Under the pieces are notes generated by a model. That model searched no databases, was not told the origin of the DNA, and was given only the letters and a program-made list of their open reading frames with translations. 64,000 nucleotides of DNA from UBA2287 sp964479665 (lineage in GTDB: Bacteria; Bacteroidota; Bacteroidia; Bacteroidales; Tenuifilaceae): NCBI GenBank assembly GCA_964479665.1, contig CAYZNN010000014.1:13995-77994 (forward strand), given 5' to 3'. Positions 46,435 through 54,594 of this stretch are shown here, piece by piece. Numbering within the stretch: the stretch's first letter is position 1; the number at the start of each line of letters is the position of its first letter. A program made the translations under genes and the position numbers.

Positions 46435-46812
46435 TTAGACGGTTGCCTTCGCAAAGGCTGCTTCAATAATTCTATGAACTTCATCCTTTCTCCAGGGTTT
46501 AGTAATGTAGCGGAAAATGAGCTCCTGGTTTATTGCTTTTAGCATAACATCGCTTTCAATGTATGCAGTAAGCAGCATGCATACCTTGTGTGGCCACCTT
46601 CCCTTAATGTGCTCAATGAATTCAAGGCCATTCATTTCGGGCATACGCAAGTCGGAAATTACGACCATAATGTTTTGTTCTTCAATAATTTTGAGCCCCT
46701 CAACTGCCGAAAGGGCAGTGGATACTTGGTAGTCGTGTTTAAAGTTGATTTTGAAAAGTTCTAAGTTAATGGGCTCGTCGTCAACATAAATAATGTTTTT
46801 TTTGGTTTCCAT
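46435..46812 (-). CDS. Single-domain response regulator
   Basis: 125 residues, receiver domain only: IIYVDDEPINLELF, the phosphoacceptor in VVISDLRMPEMNG, LLTAYIESD and the lysine in YITKPWRKDEV. The KPW variant is common in regulators linked to hybrid kinases or c-di-GMP enzymes. No kinase or output gene is adjacent, so it must act by protein contact, as CheY-like proteins do. Confidence 0.92.
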   Translation of the reverse strand: METKKNIIYVDDEPINLELFKINFKHDYQVSTALSAVEGLKIIEEQNIMVVISDLRMPEMNGLEFIEHIKGRWPHKVCMLLTAYIESDVMLKAINQELIFRYITKPWRKDEVHRIIEAAFAKATV

Positions 46813-46883
46813 AGCAATTTAATATTGGGCTATAATCTAATTTCGTTTGCCAATAAAGGTATGAAAAAAAATGGTAGAATTAA

Positions 46884-48077
46884 CTATTCGTTTATTGAGG
46901 CAAGTCCACCAAGAGCTGTTTCGCGGTATAAACTGGGTAAATCGTGCCCGGTTTGGCGCAGCACATTCACTACTCGATCGAAGCTAACCTGATGTCTGCC
47001 ATCGGTTAACATCGAGTAAATATTAGCATCGAGGGCACGGGCAGCAGCAAATGCATTCCGTTCGATACAAGGAATTTGCACCAACCCACATACCGGATCG
47101 CATGTAAGTCCTAAATGGTGCTCAAGACCCATTTCTGCCGCATACTCAATTTGGGCAAGAGTGCCCCCAAAAAGTTGGTTGGCGGCAGCAGCAGCCATTG
47201 AGCAGGCAGTTCCCACTTCGCCTTGGCAACCAACCTGTGCTCCGGAAATGCTTGTGTTGGTTTTTACCAAATTGGCAATTAAGCCTGCAGTAGCCAATGC
47301 CCGAATTATCTTTTTATCAGAAAATTCGTAGCTGGTGTAAAGATGGTAGAGAACGCCTGGTAAAACACCTGCCGATCCGCAGGTGGGAGCTGTTACAACT
47401 TTACCCCCTCCAGCATTTTCTTCGGCAACTGCCAAGGCATATGCATATACTAAACTGCGACTCTTTAGTGAGGCTTTATATCCATTCGCTTTAACAAAGA
47501 ACGATGGGGCTTTTCGCTGTAAATTAGGACCTCCCGGAAGTGAGCCTTCGTTTTCGAGTCCCCTTTTAATGGCTTGCTGCATCACTTGCCAAATTTCGGC
47601 GAGGTAATCCCATGTTTCGCTGGGTTCATGCATCTCAACGTACTCCCAAAAAGTTTTTCCATTTTGGTAGCACCAAGCCATAATGCTGCCCATTTTTGTG
47701 AGTGAGTAAACAGCATTTGTTTGAACGGTTTCGTTTTCTTCACGTAGTTCACCTCCGCCAATGCTGTATATTTCCCAATCGTCGGTTACCTCACCCTGTG
47801 TGCTTAACGCCTCAAATAGCATGGCGTTAGGATGAAATGGTTTTGCCTCATCGGGTTTCCAAACTATTTCAACATGTTTTGGCGATAAACAGTTTATAAT
47901 GGCCACATCGGTAAGGTGCCCCTTGCCCGTTGCTGCTATACTTCCGTAAAGGGTTACGCGAAAAGAATCGGCATTGGGATTCTTGTTCCCGAATTTGGTT
48001 GCTGCCTTGCTGGGGCCCATAGTATGGCTACTCGATGGGCCATAACCAATCTTGAAGATTTTGCTAATGGAGTCCAT
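46884..48077 (-). CDS. sdaA: L-serine ammonia-lyase, iron-sulfur dependent
   Basis: Deaminates serine to pyruvate. 397 residues in the single-chain form: an N-terminal beta domain (YGPSSSHTMGPSKAA, about 12-26) and a C-terminal alpha domain. Cysteines available for the 4Fe-4S cluster are in APTCGSAG, GTACSMAA and CDPVCGLVQIPCIERN. The start ATG 48077 lies 19 bases after the DppC-like gene, so it is probably co-transcribed with that permease. Confidence 0.95.
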   Translation of the reverse strand: MDSISKIFKIGYGPSSSHTMGPSKAATKFGNKNPNADSFRVTLYGSIAATGKGHLTDVAIINCLSPKHVEIVWKPDEAKPFHPNAMLFEALSTQGEVTDDWEIYSIGGGELREENETVQTNAVYSLTKMGSIMAWCYQNGKTFWEYVEMHEPSETWDYLAEIWQVMQQAIKRGLENEGSLPGGPNLQRKAPSFFVKANGYKASLKSRSLVYAYALAVAEENAGGGKVVTAPTCGSAGVLPGVLYHLYTSYEFSDKKIIRALATAGLIANLVKTNTSISGAQVGCQGEVGTACSMAAAAANQLFGGTLAQIEYAAEMGLEHHLGLTCDPVCGLVQIPCIERNAFAAARALDANIYSMLTDGRHQVSFDRVVNVLRQTGHDLPSLYRETALGGLASINE

Positions 48078-48096
48078 ATTCTACTTTTTTCAGTTT

Positions 48097-49311
48097 TTAA
48101 GCATTTTCGGTTTTAGGATCAAAGGCATCCCTTAATCCGTTACCTATAATTGTAAAGGCAAGAACCAAAAGCATAATGGCTATTCCGGGGAGTATTGCAA
48201 GGTGAGCCTTGTCCATTATTATGTAGCCATAATGATCTTTTATCATTGTTCCCCACGAAGGGATAGGGGGCTGAACACCTATTCCCAGAAAACTTAAACC
48301 CGCCTCGAGAAGAATAGCAGTTGCAAAGTTACTAGCCGAAATGATAATAACCGGACCCAGTACATTGGGAAGTATATGCCTTGTAATTATTCGCCACGAA
48401 CCAAACCCCATTACCTTGGCAGCTTCAATAAATTCTTTTTCGCGCAGGCTTAAAACCTGCCCTCTTACAACACGTGCTACCTCTACCCACATGGTTAATC
48501 CAACGGCTATAAATATTTGCCAAAAGCCCTTGCCAATCACCATAGTAAGTGCAATAACCATAAGAAGTGTCGGTATTGACCATACAACATTTATGAGCCA
48601 CATAATTATATCGTCGTAGAAACCACGAAAATATCCTGCCGTGGCACCAAGAAGAATACCAATGAAAAGAGATATGGCAACTGCAATAAAACCAACCGAC
48701 AACGATACCCGCGACCCAATTATTAACCGGCTCAAAAGGTCGCGTCCAAATCTGTCGGTTCCAAGCCAAAAGCGTTTCTTAACAATATTATTCTTTTCAA
48801 TAGATGCTTTAGCGTCGGCAATAGATATACGCATTGCATTGGCTGGACAGAAAAGGCTATCGTTTTGCACCCAATAGTTTTCAGTATGAAAAAGAATTGA
48901 ACCAATTTCAATGCTTTGATAAATGAGAAGGGTATCGGGGGCATTAACGGGTTCGGTATAAACTAGTCTGGTTTCATCGAATTTATAAGATGAAATGGGT
49001 ATTTGTTTAGTTTTGCTTGGGTATCCAAATAGGAATGAAGAAAAATTCCGGTCTTTGGTGTTGTTAGTTTTTGGTATGGATAGGAATAGGGATGAGTACC
49101 CGGGCCTTTTTGTTGCCAATTCAACCTGCTGGCTATTGGCGTTTGGCGTAGAATCGGGAGAAATTGCATAAGCAAAAATGGCAATTAAAGAAACAAAGCC
49201 TAAAAAAATGAAAGAGGCTAACGAGAGCCTATTGCTGGCAAATCGTTGTGCAGCTATTTTCCAAGGAGAGCCCTCGCGGTTTCTGGTGCTATCGAATGTT
49301 TTTACTTCCAT
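48097..49311 (-). CDS. DppC/OppC-type peptide ABC transporter permease
   Basis: 404 residues. An N-terminal cytoplasmic segment and first helix (ASFIFLGFVSLIAIFAYAI) are followed by an unusually long periplasmic insertion (about residues 60-180, including TLLIYQSIEIG and FCPANAMRIS). The permease core comes next (HWLGTDRFGRDLLSRLIIGSRVS-like, EAAKVMGFGSWRIITRHILPN, the EAA loop, and AGLSFLGIGVQPPIPSWG). I start at ATG 49311, ten bases inside the glycosyltransferase 3' end; the longer frame has no conserved residues. Partner DppB, binding protein and ATPases are not in the window. Confidence 0.88.
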   Translation of the reverse strand: MEVKTFDSTRNREGSPWKIAAQRFASNRLSLASFIFLGFVSLIAIFAYAISPDSTPNANSQQVELATKRPGYSSLFLSIPKTNNTKDRNFSSFLFGYPSKTKQIPISSYKFDETRLVYTEPVNAPDTLLIYQSIEIGSILFHTENYWVQNDSLFCPANAMRISIADAKASIEKNNIVKKRFWLGTDRFGRDLLSRLIIGSRVSLSVGFIAVAISLFIGILLGATAGYFRGFYDDIIMWLINVVWSIPTLLMVIALTMVIGKGFWQIFIAVGLTMWVEVARVVRGQVLSLREKEFIEAAKVMGFGSWRIITRHILPNVLGPVIIISASNFATAILLEAGLSFLGIGVQPPIPSWGTMIKDHYGYIIMDKAHLAILPGIAIMLLVLAFTIIGNGLRDAFDPKTENA

Positions 49312-50405
49312 CTTATGGGCTTTACTAACGAGAGCAAAAAAACAAATGCAATATAGAAAGGATAAACTACCTGCAAAGGTAAAAAAACCCACATCAACTT
49401 TTTTTGCCCTATTAATTTAAGGTAGCTGGACAATAGAAAGAAATCGGAAAACATTTTGAATGTAAACATGAAAGCGGCTGCATTTAAGTATAGAAGGTTC
49501 GAAAACGAAATGGAGAATAAAAGCAGGAGAACTAAATTGAAAACCAGAACCAGGAAGGCAATAATCAGTGCAACGAAGTTAGTATAGTGTTTCGTTTTCG
49601 ATGCCCACCGTGCACGTTGATTCAATATTTGCCATAGGCCGTTTGGCGCATTTGTTTTCACCACAAAGCGTTCGTTGACTTTGGATGCTATTCTTCCACC
49701 CATTTCTTTAACTGCATGAAGCAAAAAAACATCGTCGCCCGATGTGGCTTTGGGGTTTAGCATGCGAAGTTCGTAACCAATCGTTTTTTTGTTGAAGGCC
49801 AGATTGGCTGAAGAAGCCATGAAGGGAGTCCCAGCCAAACAGGCACCAATAGCCGAAGCGTTGAGACTAGCATGTTCAAGTGCCTGCATGTTGTTTAGAA
49901 AACCTTTTCCGAAGGATGCAACGGGTCCTATGATTAATGCTGGGTCTTCTGTTTCGAAGAGTAAGACAATTTCGGTTAACCACGATTGAGGTAGTATGCA
50001 ATCGGCATCGGTTAGCGCAATAAAAGGGTTTTTTGAAGCCATTATTCCAGTGTTTACTGCCAATTTTTTCCCCTGATTCTCTGAACTTGTATTAAGGATT
50101 CGAAAATTCGGGAGTTTTTCAATCCAATGGTTGGTAAAGCTCTGCCAGTTATCGGTCGAATGATCGTTAACCAAAATTATTTCAACCAAATGCTGAGGGT
50201 AATCCTGTTGAGCAAGCGAGTTAAGCAGGTTATTCAGGTTGGTTGCCTCATTACGGAAAGCAATTACAACCGAAATGTTCAATTTTTTTTCGCTCGTATA
50301 ATGGTTTTTTTTATACTTAAGTCTTTGCAGGCCAATCCAGAATATACTCACCATTGAAATGTATGCAATGGTGAGTGTAATAATTGCAATCCAGAGCCAG
50401 TTCAT
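49302..50405 (-). CDS. Membrane-bound family 2 glycosyltransferase
   Basis: 367 residues: an N-terminal transmembrane helix, a GT-A domain from about 45 (ISVVIAFRNEATNLNNLLNSL, VNDHSTDNW, ALTDADC as DxD-like motif, ATSGDDVFLLHAV) and two or three C-terminal helices (about 280-345). Likely adds a sugar to a lipid or polysaccharide at the inner membrane. The start overlaps the aminotransferase stop by ATGA; its end overlaps the permease start. Acceptor and donor are unknown. Confidence 0.88.
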   Translation of the reverse strand: MNWLWIAIITLTIAYISMVSIFWIGLQRLKYKKNHYTSEKKLNISVVIAFRNEATNLNNLLNSLAQQDYPQHLVEIILVNDHSTDNWQSFTNHWIEKLPNFRILNTSSENQGKKLAVNTGIMASKNPFIALTDADCILPQSWLTEIVLLFETEDPALIIGPVASFGKGFLNNMQALEHASLNASAIGACLAGTPFMASSANLAFNKKTIGYELRMLNPKATSGDDVFLLHAVKEMGGRIASKVNERFVVKTNAPNGLWQILNQRARWASKTKHYTNFVALIIAFLVLVFNLVLLLLFSISFSNLLYLNAAAFMFTFKMFSDFFLLSSYLKLIGQKKLMWVFLPLQVVYPFYIAFVFLLSLVKPIRWK

Positions 50406-51526
50406 GATGTTCTGTTAGCAATAAATTCTTCAATACCTCTTAGCCCCAGCAAAACCTCATCCCTTTCGCGAGCAATATTTATACGTACCCGGTTGCTGCA
50501 ATTGGGGTCAAAGTGTTCGCCAGGAATAATCGCAACCCTATGCGATTTGTAAAGTTCGAGAGCGAATTTGAACCCATCGTTATGCTTTGGTGGTAGTTGA
50601 GCCCAAATAAAGCAGCCCCCTCCGGTTTGAGGGATAGTGAATCCAATCTTCTCAAGTTGGATGCAGGAAAGATTGAAATTTTGAAGTACACCTGTGCGTA
50701 ATTCTGAAATATATTGTTGGCCATTGCCGTTGTTGGCTAAGTAAAAGGCTAGCGACTCTTGCAGAACCGAAGGGGCACATAGGCCAATGTAATCGTGTAT
50801 GGCCCTGAGTTCAACCATACGTTTGGCGGAAGAAATAATATAGCCTAATCGCCAACCGGTAATGCAAAGTTTTTTGGAAAAACTATTAACGTAGAAAAGA
50901 TTATCCGATTGGGCAATCGGAGGTGTAAAGGGGGGATTTTCAAAGTATAGGTCTTTGTAAACCATATCCAATATCAGATAAAAGTCGAACTCTTCTGCCA
51001 GGTTAAGTAGGCGTTCCACTTCACCTTTACTATGTATTCTGCCGTGGGGGTTCCCTGGTGACGCAAGAAAAACCAACTTAACACGGTTGTTTTGTATCAC
51101 ACTAATTAACTCGTCGAAGTCATTTTGCAACTTATCTATTGCAAAGTTCACGTAATTCTGACCAAAAATTCGAGGTAATTGCGAGTAGCATTCGTAGGCA
51201 GGTGAAAAAGCCAGTGTAGAAAAGTTAGAACCATATTTTTGCAATGCAAGGGTGTAAACAAGGGATAATCCCTCGGTTGCACCCTGAATAATAAGCAGAT
51301 TATTTACAGAAACGCTGTACACCTGCGAAAGTAAATCGAGTAGTTTAGTATTACCTATGCCTGGTGCATACTGGTGTACATTTTGGGTTGCAAACTTGGC
51401 CAAAGCATTAGTTAGTTCAGATGGTGGCTGAAAACCCGGGATACCCTGGGCAAGGTTGATTCCTCCCTCGGTTTTTACCAGATTGCTGAAGTAACTTATG
51501 AGTGAACCTGTGGGTTTATTGCACAT
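50402..51526 (-). CDS. Class I PLP-dependent aminotransferase
   Basis: 374 residues, aspartate-aminotransferase fold type I. Start of the domain at GGINLAQGIPGFQPP, ASPGNPHGR (substrate/PLP contact), the PLP lysine in NSFSKKLCITGWRLGY, and a C-terminal arginine-containing RVRINIAR. The pattern suits the methionine or kynurenine aminotransferase subgroup, but specificity cannot be fixed. The longer frame from 51592 would run through the preceding terminator, so ATG 51526 is chosen. First gene of the aminotransferase-GT2-permease-sdaA unit. Confidence 0.9.
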   Translation of the reverse strand: MCNKPTGSLISYFSNLVKTEGGINLAQGIPGFQPPSELTNALAKFATQNVHQYAPGIGNTKLLDLLSQVYSVSVNNLLIIQGATEGLSLVYTLALQKYGSNFSTLAFSPAYECYSQLPRIFGQNYVNFAIDKLQNDFDELISVIQNNRVKLVFLASPGNPHGRIHSKGEVERLLNLAEEFDFYLILDMVYKDLYFENPPFTPPIAQSDNLFYVNSFSKKLCITGWRLGYIISSAKRMVELRAIHDYIGLCAPSVLQESLAFYLANNGNGQQYISELRTGVLQNFNLSCIQLEKIGFTIPQTGGGCFIWAQLPPKHNDGFKFALELYKSHRVAIIPGEHFDPNCSNRVRINIARERDEVLLGLRGIEEFIANRTS

Positions 51527-51561
51527 TTTTCTGTTTGTTACGTTACTCACGAAGGTACAAA

Positions 51562-51585
51562 AAAAGCGGGGCTGCCCCCGCTTTT
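51562..51585 (-). terminator. Terminator after the COG2403-type GTPase gene
   Basis: 10-bp stem (51562-51571 with 51576-51585), 4-base loop, followed on the minus strand by a T run. It separates the GTPase gene from the aminotransferase unit. Confidence 0.85.
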
Positions 51586-51605
51586 CTAACATATACCTGA
51601 AAAAG

Positions 51606-52949
51606 TTACTTTTTCAAATTGTGTTTCTTAACAAAGTCTTGAAGAACGCCTTTAAGGTCGGGTTGTCCAATTTCAGCTAAATCGTAAAATACCCTGGTGT
51701 AAGGTTTCTTAATGTTGATAATACGACCAAGATCGATAGGGGTTGCAACCACAACTGTGTCGCAATCGCTATTATTAATGGTAGCCTCAAGGTCTTTAAG
51801 TTGTTGCTCGCCATAGCCCATTGCTGGTAAAACGCGACCAATATTTGGATAAATATCGAAGGTTTCTTTTAGTTTACCAACAAGAAAAGGACGTGCTTCA
51901 ACCTCTTCGCTGGCACCAAATTTGCGTGCAGCAACGGTACCAGCACCAATTTTCATTTCGCCGTGGGTAAGGGTGGGGCCATCCTCAACAATTAGGCAGC
52001 GTTTGCCACGAATAAGCTCCGGTTTATCAACGCGAATGGGCGATGCTCCGTCAACAACAATGGCCTTTGGATTGCGGCTTGCAATGCTTTCGCGAACGGT
52101 TTGAATACCTTCGGGCGAAGCAGAGTCCATTTTGTTAATAACAACCACATCGGCCATGCGAAGGTTAACCTCGCCGGGATAGTAACTAATTTCGTTACCT
52201 GGGCGGTGTGGGTCGGCAACGGTAATGGTAAGGTCGGGTTTAAAGAATGCAAAGTCGTTGTTACCGCCATCCCAAAGGATAACATCGCAACCATCCACAT
52301 CTTTTTCGGCTTCGCGAAGAATCGATTCGTAATCAACACCAGCGTAAATAACGTTTCCGCGCACTACGTGTGGTTCGTACTCTTCCATTTCTTCAACCGT
52401 ACATTTGTGCTTCTTCAAATCGTCAACAACCGCAAAGCGCTGAACTTTTTGAGCAACTAAATCGCCATAGGGCATTGGGTGACGAACTGCAACAACCTTT
52501 AAACCATCGGCCATAAGGTGCTCAATTACTTTACGCGAAGTTTGCGATTTACCGCAACCTGTACGAGTTGCAACAACAGCAATTACAGGCTTGTTGCTTT
52601 TTAACTGAGTTTCGTTGGGGCCAATGAGTAAAAAATTAGCTCCAGCAGCGTTAACTGTGGAGCTTAGTTTCATTACGTGATTGTAAGTAACGTCGCTATA
52701 AGAGAAAACGCAATCGTGAACGTTTTTCTCTTTAATAACTTTAACTAAATCCTCCTCAGCTACAATGGGAATACCAGCAGGGTAGAGTTTACCTGCAAGT
52801 TCTGCTGGGTATTTACGGCCATCGATGTCGGGAATTTGAGCAGCAGTAAATGCTACCACATTGTACTCTTCCTTATCGCGGAAAAAGGTGTTGAAGTTGT
52901 GGAAATCTCTTCCGGCAGCTCCAATGATTACTACATTACGTTTTGCCAT
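51606..52949 (-). CDS. Cyclic 2,3-diphosphoglycerate synthetase-like GTPase (COG2403)
   Basis: 447 cytosolic residues. The N-terminal nucleotide-binding-like domain (about 1-115) begins KRNVVIIGAAGRDFHNFN. A P-loop domain follows from about 120 (VVATRTGCGKSQTS as Walker A, ILWDGGNNDFAFFKPDLTI, VVINKMDSA), and the C-terminal region has KRCLIVEDGPTLTHGEM and GYGEQQLKDLE. This matches the predicted GTPase family that includes archaeal cyclic 2,3-diphosphoglycerate synthetase. In archaea that enzyme makes a cyclic phosphate solute; the bacterial product is not known. It has a strong promoter and its own terminator, so it is a monocistronic gene. Confidence 0.85.
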   Translation of the reverse strand: MAKRNVVIIGAAGRDFHNFNTFFRDKEEYNVVAFTAAQIPDIDGRKYPAELAGKLYPAGIPIVAEEDLVKVIKEKNVHDCVFSYSDVTYNHVMKLSSTVNAAGANFLLIGPNETQLKSNKPVIAVVATRTGCGKSQTSRKVIEHLMADGLKVVAVRHPMPYGDLVAQKVQRFAVVDDLKKHKCTVEEMEEYEPHVVRGNVIYAGVDYESILREAEKDVDGCDVILWDGGNNDFAFFKPDLTITVADPHRPGNEISYYPGEVNLRMADVVVINKMDSASPEGIQTVRESIASRNPKAIVVDGASPIRVDKPELIRGKRCLIVEDGPTLTHGEMKIGAGTVAARKFGASEEVEARPFLVGKLKETFDIYPNIGRVLPAMGYGEQQLKDLEATINNSDCDTVVVATPIDLGRIINIKKPYTRVFYDLAEIGQPDLKGVLQDFVKKHNLKK

Positions 52950-53013
52950 ATAGGTTTTGTTTTAAAAATTAAGTTGACTAATATGCTTTAAGTCGATTTT
53001 TATTTTAACCCCA

Positions 53014-53043
53014 CAAAATTAAAAGTTTAACATTGCTACAAAA
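53014..53043 (-). promoter_or_regulatory. Putative promoter of the COG2403 GTPase gene
   Basis: On the minus strand a TTTTG at 53039-53043 is followed after 17 bases by TAATTTTG (53014-53021), a good match to the bacteroidetal -33/-7 pair, about 65 bases before the start. Confidence 0.6.
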
Positions 53044-53193
53044 TTGAATTTTTTAAGATTTATTATATATTATAAGCCTTGTTAATGCAAGGCGTAGAAT
53101 ATCAAGCAATTAACAGGCAATATGTTAAGAAACATTTTTTTACTTTAAGGGTTTATCGGAATTCGCCGTTTAAAGATACATGCTGTTTTTTAT

Positions 53194-53201
53194 TACATTT
53201 G
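53194..53201 (+). promoter_or_regulatory. Putative lptB promoter -7 element
   Basis: TACATTTG (TAnnTTTG), 24 bases before ATG 53225, with TTTAAAG about 20 bases upstream. Its position inside the longer reading frame argues for the start at 53225 rather than 53180. Confidence 0.55.
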
Positions 53202-53224
53202 TCGAAACTCCTTCAAGAAGTTCA

Positions 53225-53959
53225 ATGGAAAGAATGAAGTTGCACACCAAAAATTTGGTGAAAAAGTATCGGTCGCGCACTGTTGTAAAGGGGGCCTCGG
53301 TTGAAGTTAGTCAGGGCGAAATAGTTGGTTTACTTGGGCCTAATGGTGCAGGTAAAACCACTACCTTTTATATGGTTGTAGGTTTGGTGACCCCCAATTC
53401 GGGACAAATTTTTTTGAACGACATAGAAATAACTCGCGAACCTGTATATCGTAGAGCTCAACGGGGAATTGGTTACTTGGCTCAGGAGGCTTCCGTTTTC
53501 AGACGGTTGAGTGTTGAGGATAATATCCGTTCGGTGCTTGAAATGACAAGTTTTACCAAAGAATACCAAAAGGAGAAGTTAGAGTCGTTAATATCGGAGT
53601 TCGGGCTCCATAAAATTAGAAAAAGTTTGGGGATTCAGCTGAGTGGTGGCGAAAGGAGACGAACTGAAATAGCCCGTGCTCTTGCTTTAGAACCCAAGTT
53701 TATTCTGCTCGATGAGCCTTTTGCAGGAGTTGACCCCATTGCTGTTGAGGATATACAAAACATTGTAGCGCATTTAAAAGATAGAAACATTGGGATTCTT
53801 ATAACCGATCACAATGTGCATGAAACCCTCTCGATAACCGATAGGGCATACCTACTTTTCGAGGGGGACATTTTAAAGTCGGGAACCGCCGAAGAACTTG
53901 CTGCCGATCCCGAAGTTAGAAGGGTTTACTTAGGCCAAAATTTCGAGTTCAGACGCTAA
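53225..53959 (+). CDS. lptB: LPS export ABC transporter ATP-binding protein LptB
   Basis: ATPase that drives LptFG to move lipopolysaccharide toward the outer membrane. 244 residues. Walker A GPNGAGKTTTF, Q-loop GYLAQEASVFRRL (typical LptB), signature LSGGERRRTEIARAL, Walker B ILLDEPFAGVDP and the H-loop in ITDHNVHETL. ATG 53225 (or 53234) is preferred over the upstream in-frame ATG 53180 because the promoter lies between. No other lpt gene is adjacent. Confidence 0.95.
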   Translation: MERMKLHTKNLVKKYRSRTVVKGASVEVSQGEIVGLLGPNGAGKTTTFYMVVGLVTPNSGQIFLNDIEITREPVYRRAQRGIGYLAQEASVFRRLSVEDNIRSVLEMTSFTKEYQKEKLESLISEFGLHKIRKSLGIQLSGGERRRTEIARALALEPKFILLDEPFAGVDPIAVEDIQNIVAHLKDRNIGILITDHNVHETLSITDRAYLLFEGDILKSGTAEELAADPEVRRVYLGQNFEFRR

Positions 53960-53961
53960 TT

Positions 53962-54450
53962 CTACTCAATAGAATCGAGCCTAAATACGTGCCGTTCAAT
54001 CAGAATCTGATCAAAAGCATCGGGGTTAAGGACTGTTGCAATCCTAAGAGCTGTATCAAGAAAGAACAAACTCTGCTTTACATTTTTCTCGCCTGCATTA
54101 CTTGTTGTTTCGTACTTATGAAGTAGTATGTAGCCCATGAGGTTGCCCATGTTTTTTAGTTGAAGGCTTTTCAAACTGTCGAGTTTTGCCGAACCTTGGG
54201 GGTGTTGGGCAAGTTCTCTTTCAATTAGCCCCTCTAATTGTATCGAGCGGGGGGTGCGTTCGTACCGAGGGTTTAGGTCGCCAAATTGTATGGGTTTGTA
54301 GCTGGGATAATCTGAATTTTCAAGCATCCATTTTTCAATTGCATTTATAGCAAATTTTTGCTTGTCAACTTTTTCATTTTCCGATTTTGGAGCCTGCTTG
54401 CATGCCCAAGAGCCAATGAAAATAAGTAGAATGGCCAGCGTTTTTTTCAT
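53962..54450 (-). CDS. Putative lipoprotein of unknown function
   Basis: 162 residues. The signal segment MKKTLAILLIFIGSWACK ends in a lipobox (SWAC, Cys17), so it is probably lipid-anchored in the periplasm or outer membrane. The body is helical and charged, without a recognised domain. It converges on lptB with a two-base gap, and no terminator is visible between them. Confidence 0.65.
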   Translation of the reverse strand: MKKTLAILLIFIGSWACKQAPKSENEKVDKQKFAINAIEKWMLENSDYPSYKPIQFGDLNPRYERTPRSIQLEGLIERELAQHPQGSAKLDSLKSLQLKNMGNLMGYILLHKYETTSNAGEKNVKQSLFFLDTALRIATVLNPDAFDQILIERHVFRLDSIE

Positions 54451-54536
54451 ATTAAATGGTTTTTTGACCCAAGTAAGTTATTCATAAAATTGGAGTTGAA
54501 GTACAAAAATCGACCCCTGTTTTTTGTAAAAAGAAA

Positions 54537-54578
54537 ATGGGCACAAATGGCCGAGTGTGAAAAGCCATTTGTGCCCAT
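54537..54578 (-). terminator. Terminator after the M20 dipeptidase gene
   Basis: 15-bp stem (54537-54551 with 54564-54578), 12-base loop, T-rich tail on the minus strand. Confidence 0.85.
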
Positions 54579-54594
54579 TACAGGAAAGGAGAAC

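Noticed and set aside
51527..51592. Longer aminotransferase start at 51592
   Set aside because: The extension would be encoded by the terminator hairpin of the preceding gene.
53180..53224. Longer lptB start at ATG 53180
   Set aside because: A TAnnTTTG promoter element lies inside the extension and the added residues are not conserved in LptB.
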